From Bacillus velezensis (GTDB lineage: Bacteria > Bacillota > Bacilli > Bacillales > Bacillaceae), in assembly GCF_001461825.1 (NCBI RefSeq), contig NZ_LLZC01000019.1:462947-526946 (forward strand): 64,000 nucleotides of DNA, read 5' to 3'. This document shows positions 7,239 to 15,203 of this stretch, in pieces. The position numbers were made by a program, and so were the translations under genes. The notes below the pieces were generated by a model, which searched no databases, was not told the DNA's origin, and worked only from the letters and a program-made list of their open reading frames with translations. Position 1 is the stretch's first letter. Every line of letters begins with the position of its first letter.

Positions 7239-9074
7239 ATGGTGCTGACGATGCAGCCGATTTTGACCTCTGTACCGCCTGAAGGCAGTGAGTGGCGCTA
7301 TGAGGTAAAGTATGACGGATTCCGCTGTCTTCTCCGCATAGACGAAAGCGGCGTTACATTAACCAGCAGAAACGGACAGACGCTGACGAATCAATTTCCA
7401 GAAATCACGGCTTTTGCGGCCCGGTGTTTTCAGCACATGAAAGACAGGTTCCCCATTACGCTTGACGGAGAGCTTGTCTATTTAATCAATCCGTACAGAG
7501 CGGACTTTGAGCATCTTCAAATCCGCGGACGTTTAAAACGGACGGAAGCAATTGAAAGCACCGCTGATAGACGGCCGTGCCGCTTTCTGGCATTTGATCT
7601 CCTCGTTCTGGAAGGCGCCGGCACCGTCTCATTACCGTATGTGAAACGGAAGCGCGCCCTTTCCAAACTGTTTAAAGAAGCAAATCTTCCCGCCTGCCCT
7701 CATCACTTAGCGGAAGAAGCGATTCAATACATTCCGGAGCACACTGATTTTGATGCGCTTTGGGACAAGGTCGTCCGCCATGACGGAGAAGGTATCGTAG
7801 CAAAAAGGGCTTCCAGCGGCTGGGCGGAAAATAAACGCTCTCCCGACTGGCAAAAGTATAAACATATGAAAACGGCTCACGTGCTATTAACCGGATTCAA
7901 TCCGAAGAACGGGTATGTGACGGCCTCGGTATTAAAAGACGGCACCGCCATCCCGATCGCTTCCGTTTCCCACGGCATGCAGGCGGAAGAAAAAAACGCC
8001 GTCAGAACCATTATGGAGACCCACGGAAAAAAACAAAAAAGCGGCGAGTATACACTTGAGCCTTCTATCTGCATGACCGTGCAGTATTTAACCATATTGC
8101 AGGACACGCTGCGTGAAGTATCTTTTGTGTCTTTTCAGTTTGAAATGGATTGGACGGAATGCACGTATCAGCAGCTCATCCTCCGCTCTAAAACGCTGCC
8201 GCCGAAGCTGCAGTTCACAAGCCTGGATAAGATCGTTTTTAAAAAACGTGAAAAAACGAAAGCAGATTTCCTTAGTTATATGGTGAAAATGAGCGATTTT
8301 CTTATGCCCTTTCTTAAAGATCGGGCCGTCACGGTGATCCGTTATCCGCACGGCGCGCCTGGCGAATCTTTTTTTCAAAAAAACAAACCGGACTACACGC
8401 CGGACTTTGTCTCAAGCGTGTTTGACGGGAGCCACGAGCACATCGTATGCAGCAGCATACCGTCACTTCTATGGCTGGCTAATCAGCTGGCGCTTGAATT
8501 TCACGTTCCGTTTCAGACAGTGCATTCTGAAAGGCCCGCAGAAATCGTCATTGATCTTGATCCTCCGTCAAGGAATGATTTTCCTATGGCAGTGGAGGCT
8601 GCGCATGTGCTGAAACAGCTGTTTGACTCATTCAGCATTACGTCATTCCCGAAGCTCTCCGGAAATAAAGGCATTCAGCTCTACATCCCGCTTTCACCGG
8701 AAGCATTCACCTATGAAGAAACCCGTGCGTTCACAATGCTCATCGCCGATTATTGCGTCAGGACGCGCCCGGATCTTTTTACGACAGAGCGGTTTATCAA
8801 AAACCGAAACGGCAGGCTCTACCTAGATTACTTGCAGCATGCCGAAGGGAAAACCATTATCGCCCCCTATTCGACCCGGGGCAACGAATTGGGAACGGTT
8901 GCGGCTCCCCTTTATTGGAGCGAAGTCAACTCCTCTTTAACACCTGATGATTATACGATCGATACAGTAGTGAACCGCGTCAGGACAGAGGGAGATCCGT
9001 TTTATGATTTTTACCGGAATCCGCAGGACGGCCCGCTTTCAATCGTGCTTGAGCAAATCAAGAGAAAGAGCTGA
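7239..9074 (+). CDS. ligD: ATP-dependent DNA ligase/polymerase LigD (YkoU)
   Basis: The 611-residue protein is the end-processing ligase partner of Ku. The ligase domain comes first: K24 in KYDGFRC is the adenylation lysine, with the motif LDGEL near residue 76 and EGIVAKR near residue 184. The C-terminal half is the archaeo-eukaryotic primase-like polymerase domain, with metal-binding D439 and D441 in IDLDPP. No phosphoesterase domain is present, as expected for Bacillus LigD. It is co-transcribed with ykoV. Confidence 0.95.
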   Translation: MVLTMQPILTSVPPEGSEWRYEVKYDGFRCLLRIDESGVTLTSRNGQTLTNQFPEITAFAARCFQHMKDRFPITLDGELVYLINPYRADFEHLQIRGRLKRTEAIESTADRRPCRFLAFDLLVLEGAGTVSLPYVKRKRALSKLFKEANLPACPHHLAEEAIQYIPEHTDFDALWDKVVRHDGEGIVAKRASSGWAENKRSPDWQKYKHMKTAHVLLTGFNPKNGYVTASVLKDGTAIPIASVSHGMQAEEKNAVRTIMETHGKKQKSGEYTLEPSICMTVQYLTILQDTLREVSFVSFQFEMDWTECTYQQLILRSKTLPPKLQFTSLDKIVFKKREKTKADFLSYMVKMSDFLMPFLKDRAVTVIRYPHGAPGESFFQKNKPDYTPDFVSSVFDGSHEHIVCSSIPSLLWLANQLALEFHVPFQTVHSERPAEIVIDLDPPSRNDFPMAVEAAHVLKQLFDSFSITSFPKLSGNKGIQLYIPLSPEAFTYEETRAFTMLIADYCVRTRPDLFTTERFIKNRNGRLYLDYLQHAEGKTIIAPYSTRGNELGTVAAPLYWSEVNSSLTPDDYTIDTVVNRVRTEGDPFYDFYRNPQDGPLSIVLEQIKRKS

Positions 9075-9095
9075 CGCTTTTTGTCAGCTCTTTTC
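9064..9095 (+). terminator. Bidirectional terminator between ligD and ykoP
   Basis: An AGAGCTGAC/GTCAGCTCT stem spans the ligD stop and is followed by TTTTC. It overlaps the end of the convergent ykoP gene. Confidence 0.85.
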
Positions 9096-9638
9096 AGTCT
9101 GATACGTGCACATCAATTTTTCTTTGGAAATAAATAAATAGCAGGAGTAAGGAATGTTTTTGAGGGTGAGCTGTTTTGCAGTAAAGTATAAAATCGGAAT
9201 ATGGGCCGCTTTCTTAAACAGCCTGTAGCAGCCGCTGGACGGTTTTATCACATCAAAACCGAGTCTCGCCGCTCCTTTATGAAGCATTGTAATGCCGACG
9301 ACTCCCTTAATCTCGTCTTTCCGTTTATGCTGGTTAATATAATCCGCTAAATGAGGCATGGATTGATATACCTTCTGATATAGCATAATCCCCCTTCTGA
9401 CCGCGCTTTCAATAGGCTGCAGCTCTTTCAGGAGTTTGACATTATGAAGATGAATCTTAACTAACACGTCGTTTTTTTTAATTCTGGTTCCGTCGCTCAG
9501 GATGACTTCTTTTCCTTTATATCTTGTCAAACGGACGCGGAATACATTCGATTGCCGTTTATCAATCAGCGTCAGCCGGGTAAAGAAGAAATAAAGCGGA
9601 TCAAGTAAGTACCATATAGACAGCAGACAGCTTCTCAC
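9084..9638 (-). CDS. ykoP: YkoP-like protein of unknown function
   Basis: This 184-residue protein resembles B. subtilis YkoP. It starts with a hydrophobic stretch (LLSIWYLLDPLYFFFTRL) that could be a membrane or peripheral anchor and continues as a mixed alpha/beta domain ending FISKEKLMCTY. I know no assigned biochemical activity. In B. subtilis it lies in a run that also contains ykoQ, ykoS and ykoT, none of which are present here, so the locus is reduced. It is convergent with ligD. Confidence 0.75.
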   Translation of the reverse strand: MRSCLLSIWYLLDPLYFFFTRLTLIDKRQSNVFRVRLTRYKGKEVILSDGTRIKKNDVLVKIHLHNVKLLKELQPIESAVRRGIMLYQKVYQSMPHLADYINQHKRKDEIKGVVGITMLHKGAARLGFDVIKPSSGCYRLFKKAAHIPILYFTAKQLTLKNIPYSCYLFISKEKLMCTYQTEKS

Positions 9639-9772
9639 ATGTTCACCTTCTTTATATTCAAAGCACCCTCATATTTTGGCATGGGGCATGTCACATTATG
9701 ATTGGTAAATAATGATGCCGACCTGTATCAGCTTATGCAAAAACCGCTTCAGGCTCTACTGTCCGGAACAGA

Positions 9773-9802
9773 AAAAAACACTCTTCCTGAAGAAGAGTGT
9801 CT
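9773..9802 (-). terminator. Terminator of ykoM
   Basis: On the minus strand ACACTCTTC/GAAGAGTGT with a short loop is followed by seven T residues. Confidence 0.88.
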
Positions 9803-9816
9803 GTATCCGCTTTCTT

Positions 9817-10281
9817 TTAACGGAAAAGCAAATGCTGGCTGTGAATTCCCGCTTTTTTCAGTAAGGCTATCAGCTGTTCCTGTTCTTCAGGCATAAGTCC
9901 TGAAAACGCTCTCGCAATTCTCAATGAATGAATCGGATAAATTTTATCCAAATACTCGTTTCCTTTATCAGTTAAATGGGCGTAAACAGACCGTTTGTCC
10001 TTCGGGTCTTGTTCTCTGACCAAAAACCCGTTTCTTTCAAGCTTGTCGATGACATAGGTGACATTCCCGCTGACAAGCAAAAGACGCGACCCGATTTGCT
10101 GAAGCTTTTGCGGTCCTCTCGTATAGAGCAGCTCCAAAACGGCAAATTCAGTCGGATTAAAACCGTGTTCTTTACTGTCGCGGATGCTGTGTTCAGACAC
10201 ACTCTTGAAAGCCCTTGCAAAAACTTTGTACAAATTCATCGAACGCATCACTTCTTCTTCGTTAAATGATAATCTCATCAT
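9817..10281 (-). CDS. ykoM: MarR-family regulator YkoM
   Basis: This 154-residue protein has the MarR winged-helix fold. A recognition-helix segment (LLLVSGNVTYVIDKLERNG, about residues 67-85) is followed by the wing sequence DKRSVYAHLTDKG. MarR dimers usually repress nearby genes and release DNA on binding phenolic or oxidising ligands. No cysteine stands in the N-terminal sensing position used by OhrR. The target is unknown and no partner gene is in the same operon. ykoM is transcribed alone. Confidence 0.88.
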   Translation of the reverse strand: MMRLSFNEEEVMRSMNLYKVFARAFKSVSEHSIRDSKEHGFNPTEFAVLELLYTRGPQKLQQIGSRLLLVSGNVTYVIDKLERNGFLVREQDPKDKRSVYAHLTDKGNEYLDKIYPIHSLRIARAFSGLMPEEQEQLIALLKKAGIHSQHLLFR

Positions 10282-10395
10282 ATCTACCCCGTATTTAAGA
10301 TTTTTATAAAAAAATAATGTAAACCCTTACAATTCATAAGAGTCGTTCTTTGTTTTATATTCTATTCGTGCCGTTTTTCAGAATTCCTTCTTTTT

Positions 10396-10443
10396 TATAT
10401 AAAAAAATACCCTTATACATCATTTAATTTGTATAAGGGTTCC
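10396..10443 (-). terminator. Terminator overlapping the end of ykoL
   Basis: On the minus strand AACCCTTATACA pairs with TGTATAAGGGT, followed by ATTTTTTTA. The 5' arm lies in the last ykoL codons. Confidence 0.8.
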
Positions 10444-10606
10444 GTTCTTTATAGGGAATGTTCCGAAAAAAATACGCGTATTCCTTTCTCAGCTCCGTAA
10501 TTGTCATGGAATTGAGTATTTCTTTCGTATAGACTCCGATCTGAAGAAGCTTTTTGGAATAATGGTTTCTCTCTTTGTCCAATGCATTTTGAAGCAAACG
10601 ACTCAT
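10424..10606 (-). CDS. ykoL: YkoL, small stress-related protein
   Basis: This 60-residue, basic, tyrosine-rich protein (MSRLLQNALDKERNHYSKKL) matches B. subtilis YkoL in size and place. It has the shape of a small Spo0E-like helical hairpin, but I cannot confirm the phosphatase motif. ykzB lies just upstream in the same direction, and in B. subtilis ykzB-ykoL is reported as a TnrA-regulated pair. GGAGG precedes the start. Confidence 0.8.
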   Translation of the reverse strand: MSRLLQNALDKERNHYSKKLLQIGVYTKEILNSMTITELRKEYAYFFRNIPYKERNPYTN

Positions 10607-10694
10607 GGCGGCCTCCTTTGTTTTCCGTTATTCTATGATCAGAATAACGCTTTTATATCAAAGACGTATAAAGCCATTGTAAATCTTCTGTGGA

Positions 10695-10850
10695 TTATGA
10701 TGTTTTTCGGTAAAGTCCGTTCTGGACGGCTCTGAGCAGCGGAAAAGCATGTTCCCCGGCAAGCTGCATGAACGCCTCCAGCATTTCATCGCGTTTCATA
10801 TCTAATTCAATGATTTCTTTTGCCAGCGAAACCGCTTTTTCTTTCTCCAT
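10695..10850 (-). CDS. ykzB: YkzB, 51-residue protein
   Basis: The frame encodes MEKEKAVSLAKEIIELDMKR and 31 further residues ending LYRKTS. It follows a very good GAGGAGGAAGG ribosome site, and both size and place match B. subtilis ykzB. It looks like one long amphipathic helix with a loop. It is divergent from tnrA and precedes ykoL by about 90 bases, consistent with one TnrA-controlled transcript. The function is unknown. Confidence 0.82.
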   Translation of the reverse strand: MEKEKAVSLAKEIIELDMKRDEMLEAFMQLAGEHAFPLLRAVQNGLYRKTS

Positions 10851-10962
10851 TCCTATCCTTCCTCCTCATTGTGTCTGTACAGTAAGCATAAAACGGGGCA
10901 AAGGACCATGCATTAACCTTGTCAATTTTTCTGCCGCTTTTTTTCTAAAATTTTCTATTCCG

Positions 10963-10979
10963 CGTCAGAAAACCTGACA
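10963..10979. promoter_or_regulatory. TnrA box upstream of tnrA
   Basis: CGTCA-N7-TGACA matches the TnrA/GlnR consensus TGTNA-N7-TNACA at all defined bases but the first. Its centre (10971) lies about 50 bp ahead of the expected start of tnrA transcription, the usual spacing for TnrA-activated promoters, so TnrA probably activates its own gene. Confidence 0.75.
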
Positions 10980-11008
10980 AGCGTCAGGTTTTTTCTCTTT
11001 TTTTCTTA

Positions 11009-11014
11009 TATAAT
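11009..11014 (+). promoter_or_regulatory. -10 element of the tnrA promoter
   Basis: A perfect TATAAT stands 30 bases before tnrA. No good -35 lies 17 bases upstream, which fits an activator-dependent promoter using the TnrA box. Confidence 0.65.
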
Positions 11015-11043
11015 ATGAGTAAAAGACATCCAGGGGTGGAAAA

Positions 11044-11376
11044 ATGACGACAGACGAACAATCTTACAAAGATAAAAAAGTAATCTCGATCGGCATTGTA
11101 AGCGAATTAACCGGATTGTCAGTCAGACAGATCAGATACTATGAAGAACGGAAATTAATCTACCCGCAGCGTTCATCACGGGGAACGAGAAAGTATTCCT
11201 TCGCGGACGTTGAGCGGCTGATGGATATTGCCAACAAGCGGGAAGACGGCGTGCAGACGGCTGAGATTTTAAAAGACATGCGAAAAAAAGAACAGGCTCT
11301 CAAAAACGACCCGCAGCTCCGCAAAAAAATGCTGGAAGGACAGCTTAATGCTCATTTTAAGTATAAAAACCGCTGA
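11044..11376 (+). CDS. tnrA: Nitrogen regulator TnrA
   Basis: TnrA is a MerR-family global regulator active under nitrogen limitation and held inactive by feedback-inhibited glutamine synthetase. The 110-residue protein has the MerR helix-turn-helix ([20 protein letters not shown], about residues 16-35) and the conserved C-terminal glutamine-synthetase-binding tail, [15 protein letters not shown]. The gene is alone, with its own TnrA box and -10 element, and is divergent from ykzB-ykoL. Confidence 0.96.
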   Translation: MTTDEQSYKDKKVISIGIVSELTGLSVRQIRYYEERKLIYPQRSSRGTRKYSFADVERLMDIANKREDGVQTAEILKDMRKKEQALKNDPQLRKKMLEGQLNAHFKYKNR

Positions 11377-11379
11377 TCA

Positions 11380-11413
11380 AAAAAGTCCGCCTCCTGTGAG
11401 ACGGACTTTTTTT
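11380..11413. terminator. Bidirectional terminator between tnrA and mgtE
   Basis: AAAAAAGTCCG/CGGACTTTTTTT forms a stem with A- and T-runs on either side between two convergent genes. Confidence 0.9.
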
Positions 11414-12767
11414 ATAAAGCATGAAGAAATGCAGTTGCAATGCCGAAATAAATTAATAAGGACAAAATATCGTTCAGCGTCGTAATCAGCGGTCCTGATG
11501 CAATCGCCGGGTCAATGTTCAGTTTATGAAGAATAATAGGGACAATCGTTCCGGCCATCGTACCGATAATCAACGTTGCAAGCAGCGATGAACCGACGAC
11601 AAAACCGAGCGTTAAGTCTTTCTGCCAGACGGTTGCGACAATCGTAATCGCGATCGCACAGACGATGCCGATATAGATACCGGTTCTTAATTCACGGAAA
11701 ATCAGTTTAAAGATGGTTTTTTTATTCATTTCTTCTTTAGCCAGTCCTCTGATGACGACGGCGAGTGACTGTGTGCCTGTATTACCCGTTGTTCCCGCAA
11801 TCATCGGCATGAAAAATGCGAGGGCGACTACTTTTTGCAATGTATCTTCAAAATAATTCAGAATGCTTCCGGAAATCAATCCGATAAACAAAAGCAGAAT
11901 GAGCCACGGCAAACGGCGGTACGCCGCAACGTACGCTTTCGTATCAAATGTAATCGCCTTACCGGAGGCTGCGAATTTTTCGTAATCTTCATCGGCTTCT
12001 TTAATCACGACGTCAATAATATCATCGACAGTGACAATACCGACAAGCACATGATTTTCTTCCACGATCGGAATGGCTAAAAAGTCATACCGCTGGATCA
12101 GCCGGGCGACTTCTTCCTGATCTTGGAGCACCCCGGCCGAGATGACACGCGTAAACATGAGATCCTGCACTTTATCCTCAGGCTCGCCAAGAATTAAATC
12201 TCTGTAAGAGAGCACTCCGACAAGCTGCTTGCTGTCATTAATCACGTACAAATAATTTATTGATTCTGCGATTTCTGCAAAGCTTTTCAGCTTCACGACC
12301 GCATCTTTTACTGTATAATGCTGCGGAATCCAGACGAAGCGGTTCGTCATCATCCGGCCCGCCGATTCTTGCGGATAGTTCATCAAAAGCTGTACGGCCT
12401 TTGATTCCTCAGCTTCCATGCTGGATAAAAGCTGTTCTTTCAGTTCTTCATCCATCTCTTCCAGCAATGCGGCGAGATCGTCGTTATCCATTTTATTCAT
12501 TGCGAGAGTGGCTTTCGTTTTACCGACTTTATGCAAAACGGCAAGCTGAAATTCCCGCTCAAGCTCTCCGATCATGTCGGTGATGTCATCAACCGTCATA
12601 TATGACAGATAGCGGGCCCGGTGCTTTTCCGGCATTTCTTTAAACAAAAATGCCATGTCATAGGGCTGAAGCTCATCTATCATGTTTCGGAATTCTTTTA
12701 TTTTTCCGTCCCGCAATAAAATGATAATGCGTAATATGAGTTCGTCATAGGTCATGTTTTGGACCAT
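11412..12767 (-). CDS. mgtE: Magnesium transporter MgtE
   Basis: The 451-residue protein is the main Mg2+ channel of Bacillus. It has the N-terminal MgtE helical domain (about residues 1-130), two CBS domains (about 135-260) that sense cytoplasmic Mg2+, and five membrane helices at the C-terminus (about 285-451). The pore signature PMIAGTTGNTGTQSLAV lies near residue 320. An M-box riboswitch controls the leader. The ATG at 12767 follows AAGGAGGTACGA, which begins one base after the stop of a small upstream ORF. Confidence 0.96.
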   Translation of the reverse strand: MVQNMTYDELILRIIILLRDGKIKEFRNMIDELQPYDMAFLFKEMPEKHRARYLSYMTVDDITDMIGELEREFQLAVLHKVGKTKATLAMNKMDNDDLAALLEEMDEELKEQLLSSMEAEESKAVQLLMNYPQESAGRMMTNRFVWIPQHYTVKDAVVKLKSFAEIAESINYLYVINDSKQLVGVLSYRDLILGEPEDKVQDLMFTRVISAGVLQDQEEVARLIQRYDFLAIPIVEENHVLVGIVTVDDIIDVVIKEADEDYEKFAASGKAITFDTKAYVAAYRRLPWLILLLFIGLISGSILNYFEDTLQKVVALAFFMPMIAGTTGNTGTQSLAVVIRGLAKEEMNKKTIFKLIFRELRTGIYIGIVCAIAITIVATVWQKDLTLGFVVGSSLLATLIIGTMAGTIVPIILHKLNIDPAIASGPLITTLNDILSLLIYFGIATAFLHAL

Positions 12768-12784
12768 CGGGACTCGTACCTCCT

Positions 12785-12904
12785 TTACGGAGACGCGCCG
12801 TCCGTCAAGGGAAGTGCGGCGGTTTGTCTCCTCATCATGTCGTCACTGGTTATCTGGCTGTATATGGGTACTTCTTCTGACATACTCGAATGGGGAGAAT
12901 CCAT
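12785..12904 (-). CDS. Small leader ORF between the M-box and mgtE
   Basis: A 39-codon frame (MDSPHSSMSEEVPIYSQ, ending TDGASP) begins at ATG 12904, which follows a near-perfect AAGGAGGTGCGGAGT ribosome site. Its TAA is followed at once by the mgtE AGGAGG site. It lies after the riboswitch terminator, so it is transcribed only when mgtE is. It is acidic and rich in Ser, Met and Pro. I know no named homologue. It may be a coupled regulatory peptide or a small protein. Confidence 0.6.
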   Translation of the reverse strand: MDSPHSSMSEEVPIYSQITSDDMMRRQTAALPLTDGASP

Positions 12905-12944
12905 ACTCCGCACCTCCTTATCATGCTCAGTCGTGTACGTTTTG

Positions 12945-13165
12945 AGGCATAAAAAAAACCTTCCGATATGAAGGCGAAAACAAGCACGGCAAATAAACGT
13001 GCGGGGCCTCCAATCGTAGAGCTTTAGCACTGTATGGCATAGGACAGCCATCCAGCTGCGTTAAGAATCACCTTATGTCGATGATTCCTGTTGACCCATT
13101 GGCGTCTTTGGACATTTTTGGGCAGCAGCGTATCTCCATACAGGAGCCTCACCTAACGAAGTTCT
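12945..13165 (-). ncRNA. M-box magnesium riboswitch with terminator
   Basis: On the minus strand the leader starts CGTTAGGTGAGGCTCC and carries the typical M-box blocks, including GCTGCTGCCC, CCAATGGGTCAACAGG and GCAGCTGGATGGCTGTCC, ending in GGAGGCCCC. A terminator (CCTTC/GGAAGG then eight T) sits at about 12949-12975. High Mg2+ should stop transcription before mgtE. Confidence 0.93.
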
Positions 13166-13184
13166 TATTTGAATTGACACACTG

Positions 13185-13213
13185 AGATTACAGAAAAAAA
13201 AGGAATGTGTCAA
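13185..13213 (-). promoter_or_regulatory. SigA promoter of the mgtE leader
   Basis: TTGACA (13213-13208) and TAATCT (13190-13185) are separated by exactly 17 bases on the minus strand. Confidence 0.85.
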
Positions 13214-13247
13214 CCTTAAATTTGTGATTTCAGCACATGCCTATAAA

Positions 13248-13281
13248 ATAAACGGAATAAAGGCATAAAGCCCTTATTCCG
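13248..13281 (-). terminator. Terminator of the 45-residue ORF
   Basis: On the minus strand GGAATAAGGGC pairs with GCCTTTATTCC and is followed by GTTTATTTTA, overlapping the end of the small gene. Confidence 0.7.
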
Positions 13282-13411
13282 GCAAATCGCTTTCATCCTC
13301 TTCTGAAAGGAAATGATAGGATTCATGCAGCATGAGCGCGTACTCCCCTTCTTTTGTCGGATGCGGTACATACTCAGCCTCGTTGATATACTGCTCTTCC
13401 CTTTTCTTCAT
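13274..13411 (-). CDS. Small acidic protein, 45 residues
   Basis: The frame from ATG 13411 (MKKREEQYINEAEYVPHPTK) follows a CAGGAGGTCTGTCAT ribosome site and ends EEDESDLPE, with its own terminator just after the stop. The longer in-frame reading from 13495 lacks a ribosome site. The protein is soluble and acidic, and I do not recognise it. It lies 88 bases after the LysM/GH18 gene in the same direction and may be co-transcribed with it. Confidence 0.6.
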   Translation of the reverse strand: MKKREEQYINEAEYVPHPTKEGEYALMLHESYHFLSEEDESDLPE

Positions 13412-13499
13412 ATGACAGACCTCCTGTTCAATTTTAGATTGTCCAAAAGAAGACCCGTTATCATAGGAAAAAAAATCACTTGCGGAGCGGGACATGCAG

Positions 13500-14762
13500 C
13501 TATATTTTTCGGATCGTGAAAAAGTTCCTAAGCAGCCACGGGCCCGGTTTGAAACCGAGCGTTAATTGCCACGCGCCGATCGCCTGCAGTCCGAACTCCC
13601 GAACGAGAACCATTTTTTCACTCATGCTCCGCACATCCTCAAACCACACTTCATGCGTTCTTCCATTTTCATCAGTATACCGGAAGTAAGGGGAACGCTC
13701 CTGCTGGGAATAACGAATCACTGATTGATGCTTCATGGCCGTTTCCATGGCGCGCTGGTTGGAGATGGCGGATCCGATCGTTCCGGGACGGTACGGAATC
13801 ACCCAATCATACCCGTACAGCGGAACACCGAGAATCACTTTTCTTCTCGGCACCCTGCTGATGGCAAAATTGATCGTTTGCCTGACCTCTGTCAAAGGCG
13901 CCACGGGTCCCGGCTCACTGCCGGCGTGGTGCCAGTCGTACGCCATAATGAACATATAATCGACGACGGCTCCGATTCCGCCGTAATCATATCCCCTCAG
14001 CCACGGCACTGCATCACTTGTTTTCGCCGGAACCGATATCGTTAACGCGAGCTGATGCTCTGAAAGCCGGGTTTTTAACTGCCGGAGAAATCCTGTGAAG
14101 AGGTCCCTGTCAGCTTCTCTGACCCGTTCAAAATCGATATTTACACCGCCGTATCCCTTTCTTACGGTTAAGGAGACGATATTGTTGACGAGATTCGTTC
14201 GTGCCGTCGGATTTTGCAGCACTTGATGGGCTAATTCCGGACTGAATCCCCCTTCTGTCAGATTTGTAATAACGGCAAGCGGGCGCACTCTGTTCTGCCA
14301 TGTGGTTTCTATTGCGGTTCTGTCGTTTAAATCGTTAATGATATCTCCGTTCGGGCCAAAATGATATTCAAACAAAGAAATCGCCGAAGAATACGGCGCA
14401 AAATCATTAATTAACTCTCTATCCGCTTCAGGCGTCCGAATGACATAAAATTGCAGGGTTCCCGCAAGATAGTTAGAGATATCAGGGATCTTCACTTTCA
14501 TACCCGCCCGCAGCCGGTTCGGCGGAATATCCGGGTTTGCCTGCATCAGCTGCATCTGCGGCACATAAGCCTTACCTGCGATAACGGCATACGTATCATT
14601 CGGCTGAACCGTATATTCATTAAGAGGGATTAAAAGCGCCTGCCCCGGAACGATATTCGTTTCCTCAAGCCCGTTGACGCTTCTGATGCTGTCAACAGGG
14701 TATCCGTACTTTCTGCTGATGGAAAATAACGAGTCGCCAGACTGCACTGTATGAACAAACAT
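13500..14762 (-). CDS. ydhD: LysM-GH18 spore cortex hydrolase-like protein (YdhD type)
   Basis: The 420-residue protein starts with two LysM peptidoglycan-binding repeats (HTVQSGDSLFSISRKYG near residue 3 and YTVQPNDTYAVIAGKA near residue 49). A GH18 catalytic domain follows from about residue 100. The GH18 signature is GGVNIDFERV, where the usual DxxDxxE is reduced to the acidic NIDFE core, as in SleL/YaaH-type enzymes. Such proteins act on spore cortex glycan as N-acetylglucosaminidases. The sequence recalls B. subtilis YdhD most closely, although the locus differs. ATG 14762 follows CGGAGGACATCT. Confidence 0.82.
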   Translation of the reverse strand: MFVHTVQSGDSLFSISRKYGYPVDSIRSVNGLEETNIVPGQALLIPLNEYTVQPNDTYAVIAGKAYVPQMQLMQANPDIPPNRLRAGMKVKIPDISNYLAGTLQFYVIRTPEADRELINDFAPYSSAISLFEYHFGPNGDIINDLNDRTAIETTWQNRVRPLAVITNLTEGGFSPELAHQVLQNPTARTNLVNNIVSLTVRKGYGGVNIDFERVREADRDLFTGFLRQLKTRLSEHQLALTISVPAKTSDAVPWLRGYDYGGIGAVVDYMFIMAYDWHHAGSEPGPVAPLTEVRQTINFAISRVPRRKVILGVPLYGYDWVIPYRPGTIGSAISNQRAMETAMKHQSVIRYSQQERSPYFRYTDENGRTHEVWFEDVRSMSEKMVLVREFGLQAIGAWQLTLGFKPGPWLLRNFFTIRKI

Positions 14763-14915
14763 AGATGTCCTCCGTTTCCTTTTGATCAAAAGGGCTCTTC
14801 TTATCTTTATGAATGATCATCCGGTCCGATTCCAAACTCTGTTTGGAGAAAGGCTGTTTACAAATCAGACATGATCAACTATGATGATGTCATCATAAAA
14901 AACTGTATAGGAAAC

Positions 14916-15096
14916 GCACTAGGGGTGCTGTTATCGGCTGAGATAAAACATGCGGCAGGCGTGTTTTGATCCCTTATAACCCGATCTGGATAATACCAGC
15001 GTGGGGAAGTGCAGATTGACCGGAGCGCAGGGTTTTTCCCCATGCGTTTTCGTTCTGCTGCTGCATATTCCCTCGGATATGCAGTTTTTTATTTTT
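14916..15096 (+). ncRNA. TPP riboswitch (THI box) with terminator, ahead of ykoEDC
   Basis: The aptamer (14916-15012) has the P1 arms GCACT/AGTGC, the GGGGTGC start, the CTGAGA core at 14938-14943, ACCCG and the 3' block TAATACCAGCGTGGGGAA. A terminator CTGCATAT/ATATGCAG plus T-run follows at 15061-15096. TGCAG at 15010-15014 can pair with CTGCA at 15061-15065, giving the antiterminator. Confidence 0.95.
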
Positions 15097-15203
15097 CATT
15101 AAAAAACGGGGGAGGACACCGCAATATGAAACTGAATATAAACCGCCTGTAAAATCATCTCTTTCATACATACGACTATCCGATAAGAAAGCAGGAGATC
15201 ACA

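Noticed and set aside
13191..13220. TGTCAA...TTGACA inverted pair upstream of the M-box as a separate operator
   Set aside because: The TTGACA on the minus strand is explained as the -35 of the mgtE promoter with 17-base spacing.
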